From JAPPHY01 sp965247535 (GTDB taxonomy: Bacteria > Chloroflexota > Dehalococcoidia > Lucifugimonadales > UBA2985): 64,000 bases of DNA. The position numbers were made by a program, and so were the translations under genes. Below are positions 25,565-33,825 of this stretch, in pieces. Positions within the stretch are counted from its first letter, which is position 1; each line of letters starts with the position of its first letter. Where the stretch lies: positions 992,001-1,056,000 of the forward strand of contig OZ252018.1 in NCBI GenBank assembly GCA_965247535.1, written 5' to 3'. The notes under the pieces were generated by a model, which saw nothing but the letters and a program-made list of their open reading frames with translations, was not told the origin of the DNA and ran no database searches.

Positions 25565-27082
25565 ATGCGTCTGCCCTGCGCGCCTGCGCAGTTCGCGGCC
25601 CGCATCCAAGCCTCCGAGCAGGAAGTGCCCTTGCGCCAGGATAGCGGCAGAAGCAGCAACTCCCCAGCCCGCTGGACGACCGTTGGACTGGTCGCGCTGG
25701 CCGTATTCTTCACAGCGCTCGACCAAACCGTGGTGGCAACCGTGCTGCCGCACGTCATGGTCGACCTGCGGATTCCCGTGTCGGAGCTGGACCAGGCGTC
25801 CTGGATCATCACTGGATACCTGGTGGGCTACACGGTCGTCATACCCCTGGCTGCCCGCCTGGCCGATGCCCACGGCCACGCCATCCTCTTCCGGCTCTCG
25901 CTGGTGCTGTTCGGTGTCGCCTCGGTCGCGGTAGCGCTCTCTCCAGATCTGCCCTGGCTGGTGGGCTCCCGCGTTGTACAGGCGGCTGGAGGCGGCGCAA
26001 CGATCCCGATAGGCCTTGCCCTCGCCACACAGGCCATGCCGCGCCACCGCCGCGCGATCGCGGTGGGAATAGTGGGCGCCGCTGCCGAAATGGGCGTGGT
26101 GCTCGGCCCTCTGTACGGGGGCGTCATCACCGAGGCCTGGGGCTGGCGATGGCTCTTCTGGCTGGACGTGCCGCAGGCACTGCTCATCCTGGTCCTGCTC
26201 CAAAACCTGCCGAAGACGTGGAGCCGGGGCGTCAAGGTCGACTATGCGGGCGGGCTGTTGATGGCCGTGGCCCTGACGCTGACGGTGGTGGCGCTCTCGC
26301 GGCGCGACCTGTTCGACGGCTCTTCGGCTGTGCCTTACGCGCTGGCTGCGGCCGCAGCATTAGTGCTCGTCGCGCTTGTGTGGCTCGAGAGGCGGATGGA
26401 GCAACCGCTCTTGTCGCCAGACTTCTTCCGATCGTGGTCGGTCCTGGCAACACTGTCGGCAAAACTGCTCATGGGGGCGTCCCTGATAATTTCGATGGTG
26501 ACGGTGCCTCTCATGGCCAACACAGTCCTCGGGCGGGGCTCACTGGAGGGCGGGCTGATGCTCATGCGACTCACGGCGGCCGTGCCGGTGGGAGCGCTGC
26601 TCGGCGGATACCTGGCGTACAAGCTGGGGCATCGGTTCGTATCGGCGCTGGGGCTGCTGCTGGCGGCCGCAGGCCTCTTCCTCATGAGCGGGTGGACGCC
26701 CGACGAAGGCGATACGATGCTAACGCTGCACCTCCTGCTGGCCGGTTTCGGGTTCGGGCTGGTGATCGCGCCCCTGTTCGTGGCCGCGATGGACGCAGGC
26801 CCCGACGACTACCAGGCGACAGCGGCCTCCATGGTGACGGTTGCCCGCATGATAGGCATGGCGCTTGGCCTCGCGGCGCTAAGTGCGTGGGGCATGGACC
26901 GGTTCCTGCTGCTCGCCGCGGAGCTGCCTTCGGCTCTCTCGCCGGACTACGGCGAGCTGCTCGCGGACGCCTCGATCACGCTGTTCCAGGACTTCTTCCG
27001 GGTATCGGCGTGGCTGTGCGTTGCTGGGCTGGTACCTGTAGCTGCGATGGGCGGAATAGGTCGGCGCGCAGTGGGCGAGTGA
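25565..27082 (+). CDS. MFS transporter, DHA2 (14-helix) drug-efflux type
   Basis: Proton-coupled exporter with about 14 hydrophobic segments over 505 residues. The early FFTALDQTVVATVLPHVMVD motif (D1 of the DHA2 group), the GYLVGYTVVIPLAARLADAHG loop (motif A, split here), and the GPLYGGVITEAWGWRW segment (motif C region) place it near EmrB/QacA-like exporters. An open frame extends upstream across the tRNA to 25292, but the tRNA and its promoter exclude that. ATG 25565 is the first suitable start; no strong Shine-Dalgarno is seen. Substrate unknown. Confidence 0.85.
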   Translation: MRLPCAPAQFAARIQASEQEVPLRQDSGRSSNSPARWTTVGLVALAVFFTALDQTVVATVLPHVMVDLRIPVSELDQASWIITGYLVGYTVVIPLAARLADAHGHAILFRLSLVLFGVASVAVALSPDLPWLVGSRVVQAAGGGATIPIGLALATQAMPRHRRAIAVGIVGAAAEMGVVLGPLYGGVITEAWGWRWLFWLDVPQALLILVLLQNLPKTWSRGVKVDYAGGLLMAVALTLTVVALSRRDLFDGSSAVPYALAAAAALVLVALVWLERRMEQPLLSPDFFRSWSVLATLSAKLLMGASLIISMVTVPLMANTVLGRGSLEGGLMLMRLTAAVPVGALLGGYLAYKLGHRFVSALGLLLAAAGLFLMSGWTPDEGDTMLTLHLLLAGFGFGLVIAPLFVAAMDAGPDDYQATAASMVTVARMIGMALGLAALSAWGMDRFLLLAAELPSALSPDYGELLADASITLFQDFFRVSAWLCVAGLVPVAAMGGIGRRAVGE

Positions 27083-27116
27083 GGCGCGTAGGCGCTTCAC
27101 TTACCGGGATGTCAAC

Positions 27117-28364
27117 ATGAGTTCGACGAGCGGAACGCAGACACAGAGGTACCACGGGCTGGACGGCCTGAGGGGGTTTGCGATGCTGCTGGGCATCCTC
27201 CTCCACGGCTCGCTGCCATATTTCTCGCGAATCAACGGGTTTGAGTTCGTTTGGCCGGCGGACGACGACCAGTCCGTCCTGTTGGCCCTGGTGTTTGATT
27301 TCATCCACTCGTGGCGTATGCCGACGTTCTTCTTGATGGCGGGGTTCTTCGCCCACCTGGTGCTGGAGCGCCGCTCCACGTCGGTCTTCATCGTTGACAG
27401 GCTCAAGAGGATAGGATTGCCGCTCCTAATATTCGGGGCGGTGATGGCGATTATCGTGCCGGTCATCTGGGTGTACGGGCGGCGCGGCGAAGTGTCGCTG
27501 GAGATTCTGCGACGTGTACTGGAGTACAGGCAAGACCTCGATTCCAGCGGCGAGCTGGTAGCACATCTGTGGTTCCTCTACTACCTGCTGGTTATGTACG
27601 CCACGCTGATGGCCTTTCGATGGCTGGGAGGGCTTGGCCGAGCGTGGCCAGTAGCGGCAGCAGGAATCCTTCGCCTTGGTTCGTACCTTGGCAACGCCGT
27701 CTACTCTCGCATACCAGTCCTGTTGGCGCTGGCGGCGGTTGTGCTGCTCGTTATCCGCGCGTCAGACGAGTCGAAACCGATCTGGCCGCTGAACGTGCCG
27801 GATCTGCTTTACGGCATGCTGTTCTTCTTCTACGGGTACGGGCTCTACGCGCGACGACAGTTCATCGACGAGCTCAGAGGTCCGGGGACGCTGCCCGCGC
27901 TGTTGGGGGCCGCGGCCGTGGTGTACCTTGTACACATCGTGCTGCTTGGAGTCTTGGACGAAGCGAACAAACAGGGCGAGAGCCAGGGGGCCATCGAGTT
28001 ACTGTGGATTGTCCGAACTGTCTTCTACGGGGCGGCGGCTGCGCTGTTCAGCGTCGGGCTGGTCGGCCTGTTCGAGCGGGTTCTGAGGACGCCGCAGCCG
28101 TGGGTGCGCTGGCTCGCCGACTCCTCTTACTGGATTTACATCATGCACCTGCCGGTGGTGGCCTTTCTGACGTTCTATCTCGCCCACCTCGACAGGCAGG
28201 GCCGGCTCGAGAGTCTGACGGGCCTCAGCTGGAGCGCGGAGGCCAAGTTCCTGGTGGCGTGCGTCGCTACCGGAGCGCTGGGCGTTGTGACGTACCGGTA
28301 CCTGGTAAGGTACACGCCTCTCGGAACACTGCTGAACGGTAAGAGGACGAGGGGTCAGAACTAG
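27117..28364 (+). CDS. Acyltransferase-3 family membrane protein (OpgC-like)
   Basis: Integral membrane acyltransferase of the family that O-acylates glycans, lipids or peptidoglycan at the outer face of the membrane. It opens with YHGLDGLRGFAMLLGILLHG, whose His is the expected catalytic residue (the early HxxxLDGLRG pattern), then FIHSWRMPTFFLMAGFFAHL with the second conserved Arg/Phe-rich helix. About 10-11 helices in 415 residues, ending in a basic tail. Resembles glucan succinyl-transferase OpgC/MdoC by pattern. 34 nt after the MFS gene, same strand. Acceptor unknown. Confidence 0.8.
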   Translation: MSSTSGTQTQRYHGLDGLRGFAMLLGILLHGSLPYFSRINGFEFVWPADDDQSVLLALVFDFIHSWRMPTFFLMAGFFAHLVLERRSTSVFIVDRLKRIGLPLLIFGAVMAIIVPVIWVYGRRGEVSLEILRRVLEYRQDLDSSGELVAHLWFLYYLLVMYATLMAFRWLGGLGRAWPVAAAGILRLGSYLGNAVYSRIPVLLALAAVVLLVIRASDESKPIWPLNVPDLLYGMLFFFYGYGLYARRQFIDELRGPGTLPALLGAAAVVYLVHIVLLGVLDEANKQGESQGAIELLWIVRTVFYGAAAALFSVGLVGLFERVLRTPQPWVRWLADSSYWIYIMHLPVVAFLTFYLAHLDRQGRLESLTGLSWSAEAKFLVACVATGALGVVTYRYLVRYTPLGTLLNGKRTRGQN

Positions 28365-28508
28365 CGCCGCATGGCTCGGCGCATCGTTGAGGGAATGGCC
28401 CGGTTGCTGTAAGCTTAGGGTAGCAGGGCGCGGTCGTGCGCGTTCTGCGATCGTGCGCTCAGCGCGCAGCCGGACGAATTGAATGACGCGGCACAAGTAA
28501 GGATTAAC

Positions 28509-28886
28509 GTGAGCACTACAACGTATCGAGAGCAAAGCCGGGCGTTCCTGGCGCAGGCGTCGGAGGAGCTGGAGCGCGGCGACCTGAGGCAGGCGTCTGA
28601 AAAAGGCTGGGGCGCGGCGGCGCAGATCGTCAAGGCCTCTGCCGACGCGCGCGGCTGGGAGCACGATCGTCACGCAACGCTGTTTCGTGTCGTCCGCGGG
28701 CTGGCCGATGAGTCGGGCGATGCGGAACTAAGGTACATGTTTGCGGTCGCCGGTGAATTGCACAGCAACTTCTACGAGCTTTTCCTCGACGCAGAGGACG
28801 TGGAGACTTACCTTCACCGGGTGGCCGCGTTTGTAGACAGGGTAGAGACTCTGTTGCCGGAAGGGCTGAACGGCGAGAAGGGTTAG
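28509..28886 (+). CDS. PaREP1-like (HEPN-superfamily type) helical protein, copy 1
   Basis: 125-residue all-helical protein with the pattern of the PaREP1 family: YREQSRAFLAQASEELERGD, ASEKGWGAAAQIVKA, then GWEHDRHATLF and FAVAGELHSNFYE. The family is best known from archaea and is thought to be HEPN-like; function is not established. Start: GTG 28509 with AAGGA five bases upstream is conserved in the downstream copy, and so favoured over TTG 28479. No catalytic RxxxxH HEPN motif is obvious, although RHATLF follows the GWEH. Tandem with copy 2. Confidence 0.7.
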   Translation: MSTTTYREQSRAFLAQASEELERGDLRQASEKGWGAAAQIVKASADARGWEHDRHATLFRVVRGLADESGDAELRYMFAVAGELHSNFYELFLDAEDVETYLHRVAAFVDRVETLLPEGLNGEKG

Positions 28887-28937
28887 CCCGAGCGCCTAAT
28901 CCGTGCCTTTGGTGACGCGGCACAAGTGAGGATTAAC

Positions 28938-29297
28938 GTGGGCACCACTGCGTACCGAGAGCAAAGCAGGGCGTTCCTGGCGCAGGCGTCGGAGGAGCTG
29001 GAGCGCGGCGCCTCGAGGCAGGCGTCAGAGAAGGCTTGGGGTGCGGCGGCGCAGTTCGTCAAGGCGGCGGCGGAAGTACGCGGCTGGGAACATCATCGCC
29101 ACGCAACGCTGTTTCAAGTGGTACGCGCTCTGGTCGAGGAGATGGGAGGTCCGGAGATCAGGCGTTTGTTTGCCGTGGCGGGAGAGTTGCACAGTAACTT
29201 CTACGATGGCTTCCTGGATCCGGAGAATGTAGAGATCCACCTGCGCGACATGGAAGTGCTCGTCCAAAGGGTGGAAGGTCTACTGGCGAGAGACTGA
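28938..29297 (+). CDS. PaREP1-like (HEPN-superfamily type) helical protein, copy 2
   Basis: 119-residue paralogue of the preceding gene, with roughly two thirds identity by eye and strongest over the first 40 residues (YREQSRAFLAQASEELERG identical). The GTG start at 28938 shares the AGGATTAACGTG context; GTG 28926 is a weaker alternative. Divergence is concentrated in the C-terminal helix, so the two could form a heterodimer or bind different partners. No toxin-antitoxin partner is seen next to it. Confidence 0.7.
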   Translation: MGTTAYREQSRAFLAQASEELERGASRQASEKAWGAAAQFVKAAAEVRGWEHHRHATLFQVVRALVEEMGGPEIRRLFAVAGELHSNFYDGFLDPENVEIHLRDMEVLVQRVEGLLARD

Positions 29298-29327
29298 ACG
29301 GGCAACCCATGCCCTTGTGGCCGCTCC

Positions 29328-30317
29328 CTACGCCCCCAGCGGCGCGGGGTGGAGGTGGCAGGCGGCCATGTGTCCCGGCTTCACCTCGATGAGCGGCGGG
29401 TCGACCACCTCACAGGTGCCGGTGATGGCAAACGGACACCGGGGATGGAAGCGGCAGCCCGTGGGTGGCTCCGTGGGGCTGGGCGGTTCGCCCGGTATGA
29501 CGGGGCGTTGCCGCAGGCGGTTGGACGGGTCCGGCTCCGGGATGGCGCGAATGAGCGCCTCCGTGTAGGGGTGCAGAGGCTCGTCGATGACCTGCCCGGC
29601 GGGGCCGCTCTCCACCACGCGGCCTGCGTACATCACCGCAATCCTGTCTGAGAAGTGGCGCGCCGTGGCGATGTCGTGCGTGATGTACAGGAAGCCGATC
29701 TTATACGTGCGCTGCAGTTCCAGCATCAGGTAGAGAATCTCGGCCCGGCTGGAGGCGTCGATCATCGAAACCGGCTCGTCGGCCAGGATGAAGTCCGGTC
29801 GCAGGATGAGCGCCCTAGCGATGCCCACGCGCTGCCTGAGTCCGCCCGAGAGCATGTGCGGAAACTTGGTCGCCAATTCCTCCGGCGGCGACATGCGCAC
29901 GTCCCGCAGCGCGTCATGTATCATTTCGATTCGTTCTGAGGCCGTGCCGACGCCGTGAATGACGAGCGGCTCCTCCAGTATCTGGGCCACGCTCATGAAG
30001 CCGTCCAGGCTGGAGTACGGGTCCTGGAAGACGCCCTGGGCCCTCCGCCTGAACGCGCTCAGCCCGGAGTCCGACAGGTTCGTCACGTCTTCGCCGCGGA
30101 AGAGGATGCGACCGCCGGTGGGCTTGATCAGTCTGAGCGCGGCCCTGCCAAGCGTCGTCTTGCCGCTGCCGGACTCGCCGACAACGGCCAGCGTCTCGCC
30201 GGAGCGCACCTCCAGCGTCACGCCGTCCAGGGCCTTCACGGCCACGGAGCCGATGAGCCCCTTGCGGGCTTGGTAGTGGACCTTCAGGTCCTCCACCCTG
30301 AGAAGCTCGGAGTTCAT
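29328..30317 (-). CDS. oppF: Oligopeptide-type ABC transporter ATP-binding protein (OppF-like)
   Basis: Cytoplasmic ATPase that powers the Opp-type importer. Walker A GESGSGKTTLGR, Q-loop VFQDPYSSLD, signature MLSGGLRQRVGIARAL, Walker B DFILADEPVS and H-loop YITHDIA. C-terminal oligopeptide-transporter region with GCRFHPRCPF. About 329 residues. ATG 30317 overlaps the oppD TGA (ATGA) and has AGGAAGG upstream, so it is chosen over GTG 30344. Signature and the cysteine motif place it in the peptide/nickel family; the ligand is not determined. Confidence 0.93.
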   Translation of the reverse strand: MNSELLRVEDLKVHYQARKGLIGSVAVKALDGVTLEVRSGETLAVVGESGSGKTTLGRAALRLIKPTGGRILFRGEDVTNLSDSGLSAFRRRAQGVFQDPYSSLDGFMSVAQILEEPLVIHGVGTASERIEMIHDALRDVRMSPPEELATKFPHMLSGGLRQRVGIARALILRPDFILADEPVSMIDASSRAEILYLMLELQRTYKIGFLYITHDIATARHFSDRIAVMYAGRVVESGPAGQVIDEPLHPYTEALIRAIPEPDPSNRLRQRPVIPGEPPSPTEPPTGCRFHPRCPFAITGTCEVVDPPLIEVKPGHMAACHLHPAPLGA

Positions 30318-31279
30318 GGAGCCTTCCTGGTCAGGAGCCAGCACCGGGCCTCGTGGCCTTCACGGGCGGCTGCCAGTGGTGGGTCGTCTCGGTCGCACGG
30401 CTCGAAGATGAACGGGCAGCGCGGATGGAAGCGGCAGCCCGACGGCGGGCCGGTCAGGTCGGGGGGCGCGCCCGGTATGAACTGCGGTGGCTGGTCTGCG
30501 GCCAGCCGCGGGATGCTGCCCAGGAGTAGCTGCGTGTACGGGTGGCTCGGCTGCGTGAGAGCGTCGTCGGCGCTGCCGATCTCCACCATCTGGCCTGCGT
30601 ACACCACCGCGATCCGGTCGCAGATGTCGCTGGCCAGCGCGATGTCGTGCGTGATGAAGATGAACGAGATGCCCAGCTCGCTCTTGAGGTCTTTGAGCAG
30701 GTTCATCATCTGCGCCTGAATGCTGACGTCGAGCGCGGACGTGGGCTCATCTAGGATGACCAGGGCGGGATCCAGCACCAGCGACATGGCGATCATGACG
30801 CGCTGCTTCATGCCGCCGCTCAGCTCGTGGGGGTAGCGGTCTACGGCCTCCCGCGGCAGACGTACAAGATCGAAGAGGCGCAGCACCCTCTCCCGCGCCT
30901 GCGCCTTCCGCGCTCCGCTCTCCAGCATGAGTGGCTCGGCCACCTGGTGTCCCACGCGCAGCACCGGGTTGAGCGAGTTCTGCGCGCCCTGAAACACCAT
31001 CGACATCTTGCGCCATCTGACCTGCCTGCGAAACTCGTCGTCGCTCAGCGCCATGACGTCCTGTCCGTCCAGCACCACGCTGCCGCCGTAGCCCGTCGCG
31101 TTGGAGGGCAGCAGGCGCATTAGGGCAAGCGAGAGGCTGGTCTTGCCGGAGCCGGACTCGCCCACGATGCCCAGCGCCTGGCCGCGCTCCAGCTGGAATG
31201 TGACGCCGTCCACGGCCCGCACCGGATTCTCGCGGGTAGCGTAGTGCAGCGTCAGGTCGGTGACCTCCAGCAGGCTCAC
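30314..31279 (-). CDS. oppD: Oligopeptide-type ABC transporter ATP-binding protein (OppD-like)
   Basis: Partner ATPase of OppF. Walker A GESGSGKTSLSL, Q-loop VFQGAQNSLNP, signature ELSGGMKQRVMIAMSL, Walker B LVILDEPTSALD and H-loop FITHDIA are all complete. The C-terminal peptide-transporter domain contains GCRFHPRCPFIFEPC, which in some relatives binds an iron-sulfur cluster. 321 residues. Overlaps oppC and oppF by 4 nt each, so stoichiometric expression is expected. Confidence 0.93.
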   Translation of the reverse strand: MSLLEVTDLTLHYATRENPVRAVDGVTFQLERGQALGIVGESGSGKTSLSLALMRLLPSNATGYGGSVVLDGQDVMALSDDEFRRQVRWRKMSMVFQGAQNSLNPVLRVGHQVAEPLMLESGARKAQARERVLRLFDLVRLPREAVDRYPHELSGGMKQRVMIAMSLVLDPALVILDEPTSALDVSIQAQMMNLLKDLKSELGISFIFITHDIALASDICDRIAVVYAGQMVEIGSADDALTQPSHPYTQLLLGSIPRLAADQPPQFIPGAPPDLTGPPSGCRFHPRCPFIFEPCDRDDPPLAAAREGHEARCWLLTRKAP

Positions 31280-32718
31280 TGGCGCACCGTCCTGAGCCTG
31301 GGGTCAACCACCCGCTCCATGCCCAGCGCAATCAGCACGAAGGTGAGCGCCGTGAGCACGATAAGCAGGCCGGGCGGGAACACCCACCACCAGTAGCCGA
31401 CGTACACGGCGCCGGTCCTGAATCCCTGGTCCAGGATCTGGCCCCACGTGGGTATCGACGGGTCACCCAGGCCGAGGAAGCTCAGGCCCGCCTCCGCGAG
31501 TATGGCCGCGGGCGTGAAGAATATCATCTGCGCGAAGACGAAGGGGGCAATCTGCGGGAAGATGTGCCTGAGCATGATTCGCCACCGGGACGCGCCCAGC
31601 GCGGTGCTCGCCTCGACGAGCTGGCCGGACCTGAGCTGGAGCACCATCGAGCGAATAACGATGGTCATGCCGGGCCATCCGAACACTATGAGTATGACTA
31701 TGACGATCCACAGCTTCTGGCCCAGGATGAACGCGAGAAACAGCAGAATGGGGAGCAGCGGGATGTTGGAGAGCACGTCCGAGAAGCGCTGGATCCCAAT
31801 GTCCGTCTTGCCGCCGCTGTACCCGCTGATGATGCCCATGGTGGTGCCGATCACCGTGGCCATGATGGCCGTCACCAGCCCAATTGACAGCGCAACCGGG
31901 AAGCCGAACACGAGGCCTCGCGCCAGGTCGCGGCCCAGCGAGTCGGTGCCCATCAGCCCGAACTGCGAACCACCCAACACGAAGCGCACGCGCTCGATGC
32001 GGTCGTGCTCGTCCTGGAAGCGGGCCGTTACCTGGATGCGGTAGTCGCCGCGAAGAGGCCGGAACCCCGTATCACTCTGCGGGTCGGGCAAACCGAATAC
32101 CGCCTCATCGACGCGGCCTACGAGGCTGCCGCTCTGATCGCTCACGCCGAGCTCGTTCTGCAGGAACGACGAGACCTCACTTGCCACGGACGGTTCGCCG
32201 GTGAGGTGTACGCGGAATGGCGTGCTTACGTACCGGCGGTAAGGTGGCGCCTCGTTGTCGCGGGGGGCCGGAACGACCAGCCGGTAGAGGTTCACCGTCT
32301 TGCCGTCCGGGCGCGTCACCGAAACGGTTACGCTGGGAGGCCGCTGCTGGTAGGTCACTCCCTCCAGGGAGAAGGACGTGAAGGTGGGTGCCTCGTCGTA
32401 TTGGAAATCCATGTCGAAGGCGTACACCCGCTCGACGAAGCGAGTGGACAGCCGCGTCTCGGCCGGCTCCGTGGCGTCGAGGATCGAGTGTGTGACGCGG
32501 CGTGAGCCGCCAAGAAGGCCGGTCCAGGCAGGCGGTACGTTCTTCGGGTTGTCAGCCCACGCGGCGGGGTTGTTCCAGAGGCGGTCGCCAAAGTCCACGG
32601 GGTTGGAGGCGAGCGCGTAGATCGAAATCAGCACCATGATCGAAAGGAACGTCACGCCAACCTTGCCGGTGACCGACGTGAGCAGTTCGCTCAGCGTGCC
32701 GCGAAGTAGCCCTCTCAC
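31276..32718 (-). CDS. oppC: Opp-type ABC permease (OppC-like) with a large extracytoplasmic insert
   Basis: Membrane permease, 480 residues compared with about 300 in ordinary OppC. Helix 1 (about 21-41) is followed by roughly 210 extracytoplasmic residues containing beta-rich stretches (SVTVSVTRPDGK, YRIQVTARF). The normal five-helix permease core follows, starting GLMGTDSLGRDLARGLVFG, with the EAA loop (ALGASRWRIMLRHIFP) and LSFLGLGDPSIPTWGQ. The insert sits where short loops are usual. Overlaps oppB and oppD by 4 nt. Confidence 0.88.
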   Translation of the reverse strand: MRGLLRGTLSELLTSVTGKVGVTFLSIMVLISIYALASNPVDFGDRLWNNPAAWADNPKNVPPAWTGLLGGSRRVTHSILDATEPAETRLSTRFVERVYAFDMDFQYDEAPTFTSFSLEGVTYQQRPPSVTVSVTRPDGKTVNLYRLVVPAPRDNEAPPYRRYVSTPFRVHLTGEPSVASEVSSFLQNELGVSDQSGSLVGRVDEAVFGLPDPQSDTGFRPLRGDYRIQVTARFQDEHDRIERVRFVLGGSQFGLMGTDSLGRDLARGLVFGFPVALSIGLVTAIMATVIGTTMGIISGYSGGKTDIGIQRFSDVLSNIPLLPILLFLAFILGQKLWIVIVILIVFGWPGMTIVIRSMVLQLRSGQLVEASTALGASRWRIMLRHIFPQIAPFVFAQMIFFTPAAILAEAGLSFLGLGDPSIPTWGQILDQGFRTGAVYVGYWWWVFPPGLLIVLTALTFVLIALGMERVVDPRLRTVRQ

Positions 32719-33779
32719 GAGTACCGCACCCGCGGGTCCACCACTATGTACAGCACCTCCAGCGTGAACCGGGCGCTGACGTAGATGAGCGTGAACATGA
32801 ATGTGAGCGCAACAACCACCGTCTCGTCAACCGAGAGGATGGCGTCGTAGTAGAGGCGGCCCATGCCGGGCCAGTTGAAGACGGTCTCGGTGAGGATTGC
32901 TCCCCCCACGGACGAGGCTATTCCAAGGATCAGGCCGGTCAGAATTGGCGGGGCGGCAACTCGCAGTATGTGGCTTCGCATCACCGTGCTTTCCGGCAGC
33001 CCCTTGGCCCTTGCCACGGTCACGAAGTCCTCCTGTGCTGTGTTCATCACCATGGTACGGACCACGTACGTCCACGAGCCAACCGAGATGAGCACGATCG
33101 TGATTACCGGCAGTGCGGCGTGCCACATCAGGTCGAGCAGGCGCGACAGCCCTCCCTCGGGCGGTGGCGCGCTGTACATTCCGCCGGGCGGGAACACCCT
33201 CACTCCGAAGGTCGAGAGGATGACGTATGTGAGCAGTATCAGGAGGATGCCGGCCCACCAGGCGGGCAGGGCGTTGGACGTGGCAGCGAAAAGCGATGCA
33301 ATCCTGTCCGACCTGCTCCCCACCCGCGTCGCCAACTTTACGCCGAAGAATAGGCCGAATCCGGCCGTGATGAACGATGCTGTTGTAACCAACATCATGG
33401 TGCGCGGCAGGCGTTCGCGAATCAGGGCCGTGATGCTGCTGCTTCCGTCGGCGGTCTTGAGGGTGCGCGCCTCGCCCAGGTCAAGCCGTATCACACGTCC
33501 GATCATCTGGGGAAGGCGCCGGTACCAGGCCTGGTCCAGTCCGTATGACGCTTCCAGCTCCTGTCGGTGGTCGCGAAGGGCGGCCTCCAACTCGTCGGCG
33601 TTGCGGATGGTCTGGGCAAGGCCCTGGCGGAGCCCGCGAACCTCCTCGTTGACGATGGCCGTCAGCATCCGGTCCGAGAAGCCTGTGGCGCCTAGCGTCA
33701 CGACGACCATGACCAGCACCGCGAAGAGGACGCCCACCAGTGTGACGCCTCTGATGGCTAGGGTCTTGGCAATGGTCAT
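32715..33779 (-). CDS. oppB: Opp-type ABC permease (OppB-like)
   Basis: 354-residue permease, about six helices: an N-terminal helix, an extracytoplasmic segment of about 80 residues rich in Arg/Glu (coiled, 40-110), then the permease core with FGVKLATRVGSRSDR, ARAKGLPESTVMRSHILR (EAA-type loop) and GAILTETVFNWPGMGRLYYDA, a signature of the DppB/OppB group. Second-to-last component between the binding protein and oppC. Confidence 0.92.
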   Translation of the reverse strand: MTIAKTLAIRGVTLVGVLFAVLVMVVVTLGATGFSDRMLTAIVNEEVRGLRQGLAQTIRNADELEAALRDHRQELEASYGLDQAWYRRLPQMIGRVIRLDLGEARTLKTADGSSSITALIRERLPRTMMLVTTASFITAGFGLFFGVKLATRVGSRSDRIASLFAATSNALPAWWAGILLILLTYVILSTFGVRVFPPGGMYSAPPPEGGLSRLLDLMWHAALPVITIVLISVGSWTYVVRTMVMNTAQEDFVTVARAKGLPESTVMRSHILRVAAPPILTGLILGIASSVGGAILTETVFNWPGMGRLYYDAILSVDETVVVALTFMFTLIYVSARFTLEVLYIVVDPRVRYS

Positions 33780-33825
33780 CTGGACACCGCCGGCGCCCCG
33801 CCGCTCTGAAGGAGGCTCGCCTGGG

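Larger units (their letters stand above)
28484..29297 (+). repeat. Tandem gene duplication, unit about 429 bp
   Basis: The block beginning TGACGCGGCACAAGT at 28484 recurs at 28913. Homology runs through the leader, the ribosome-binding site AGGATTAACGTG and the coding region, and decays toward the 3' end. Confidence 0.85.
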
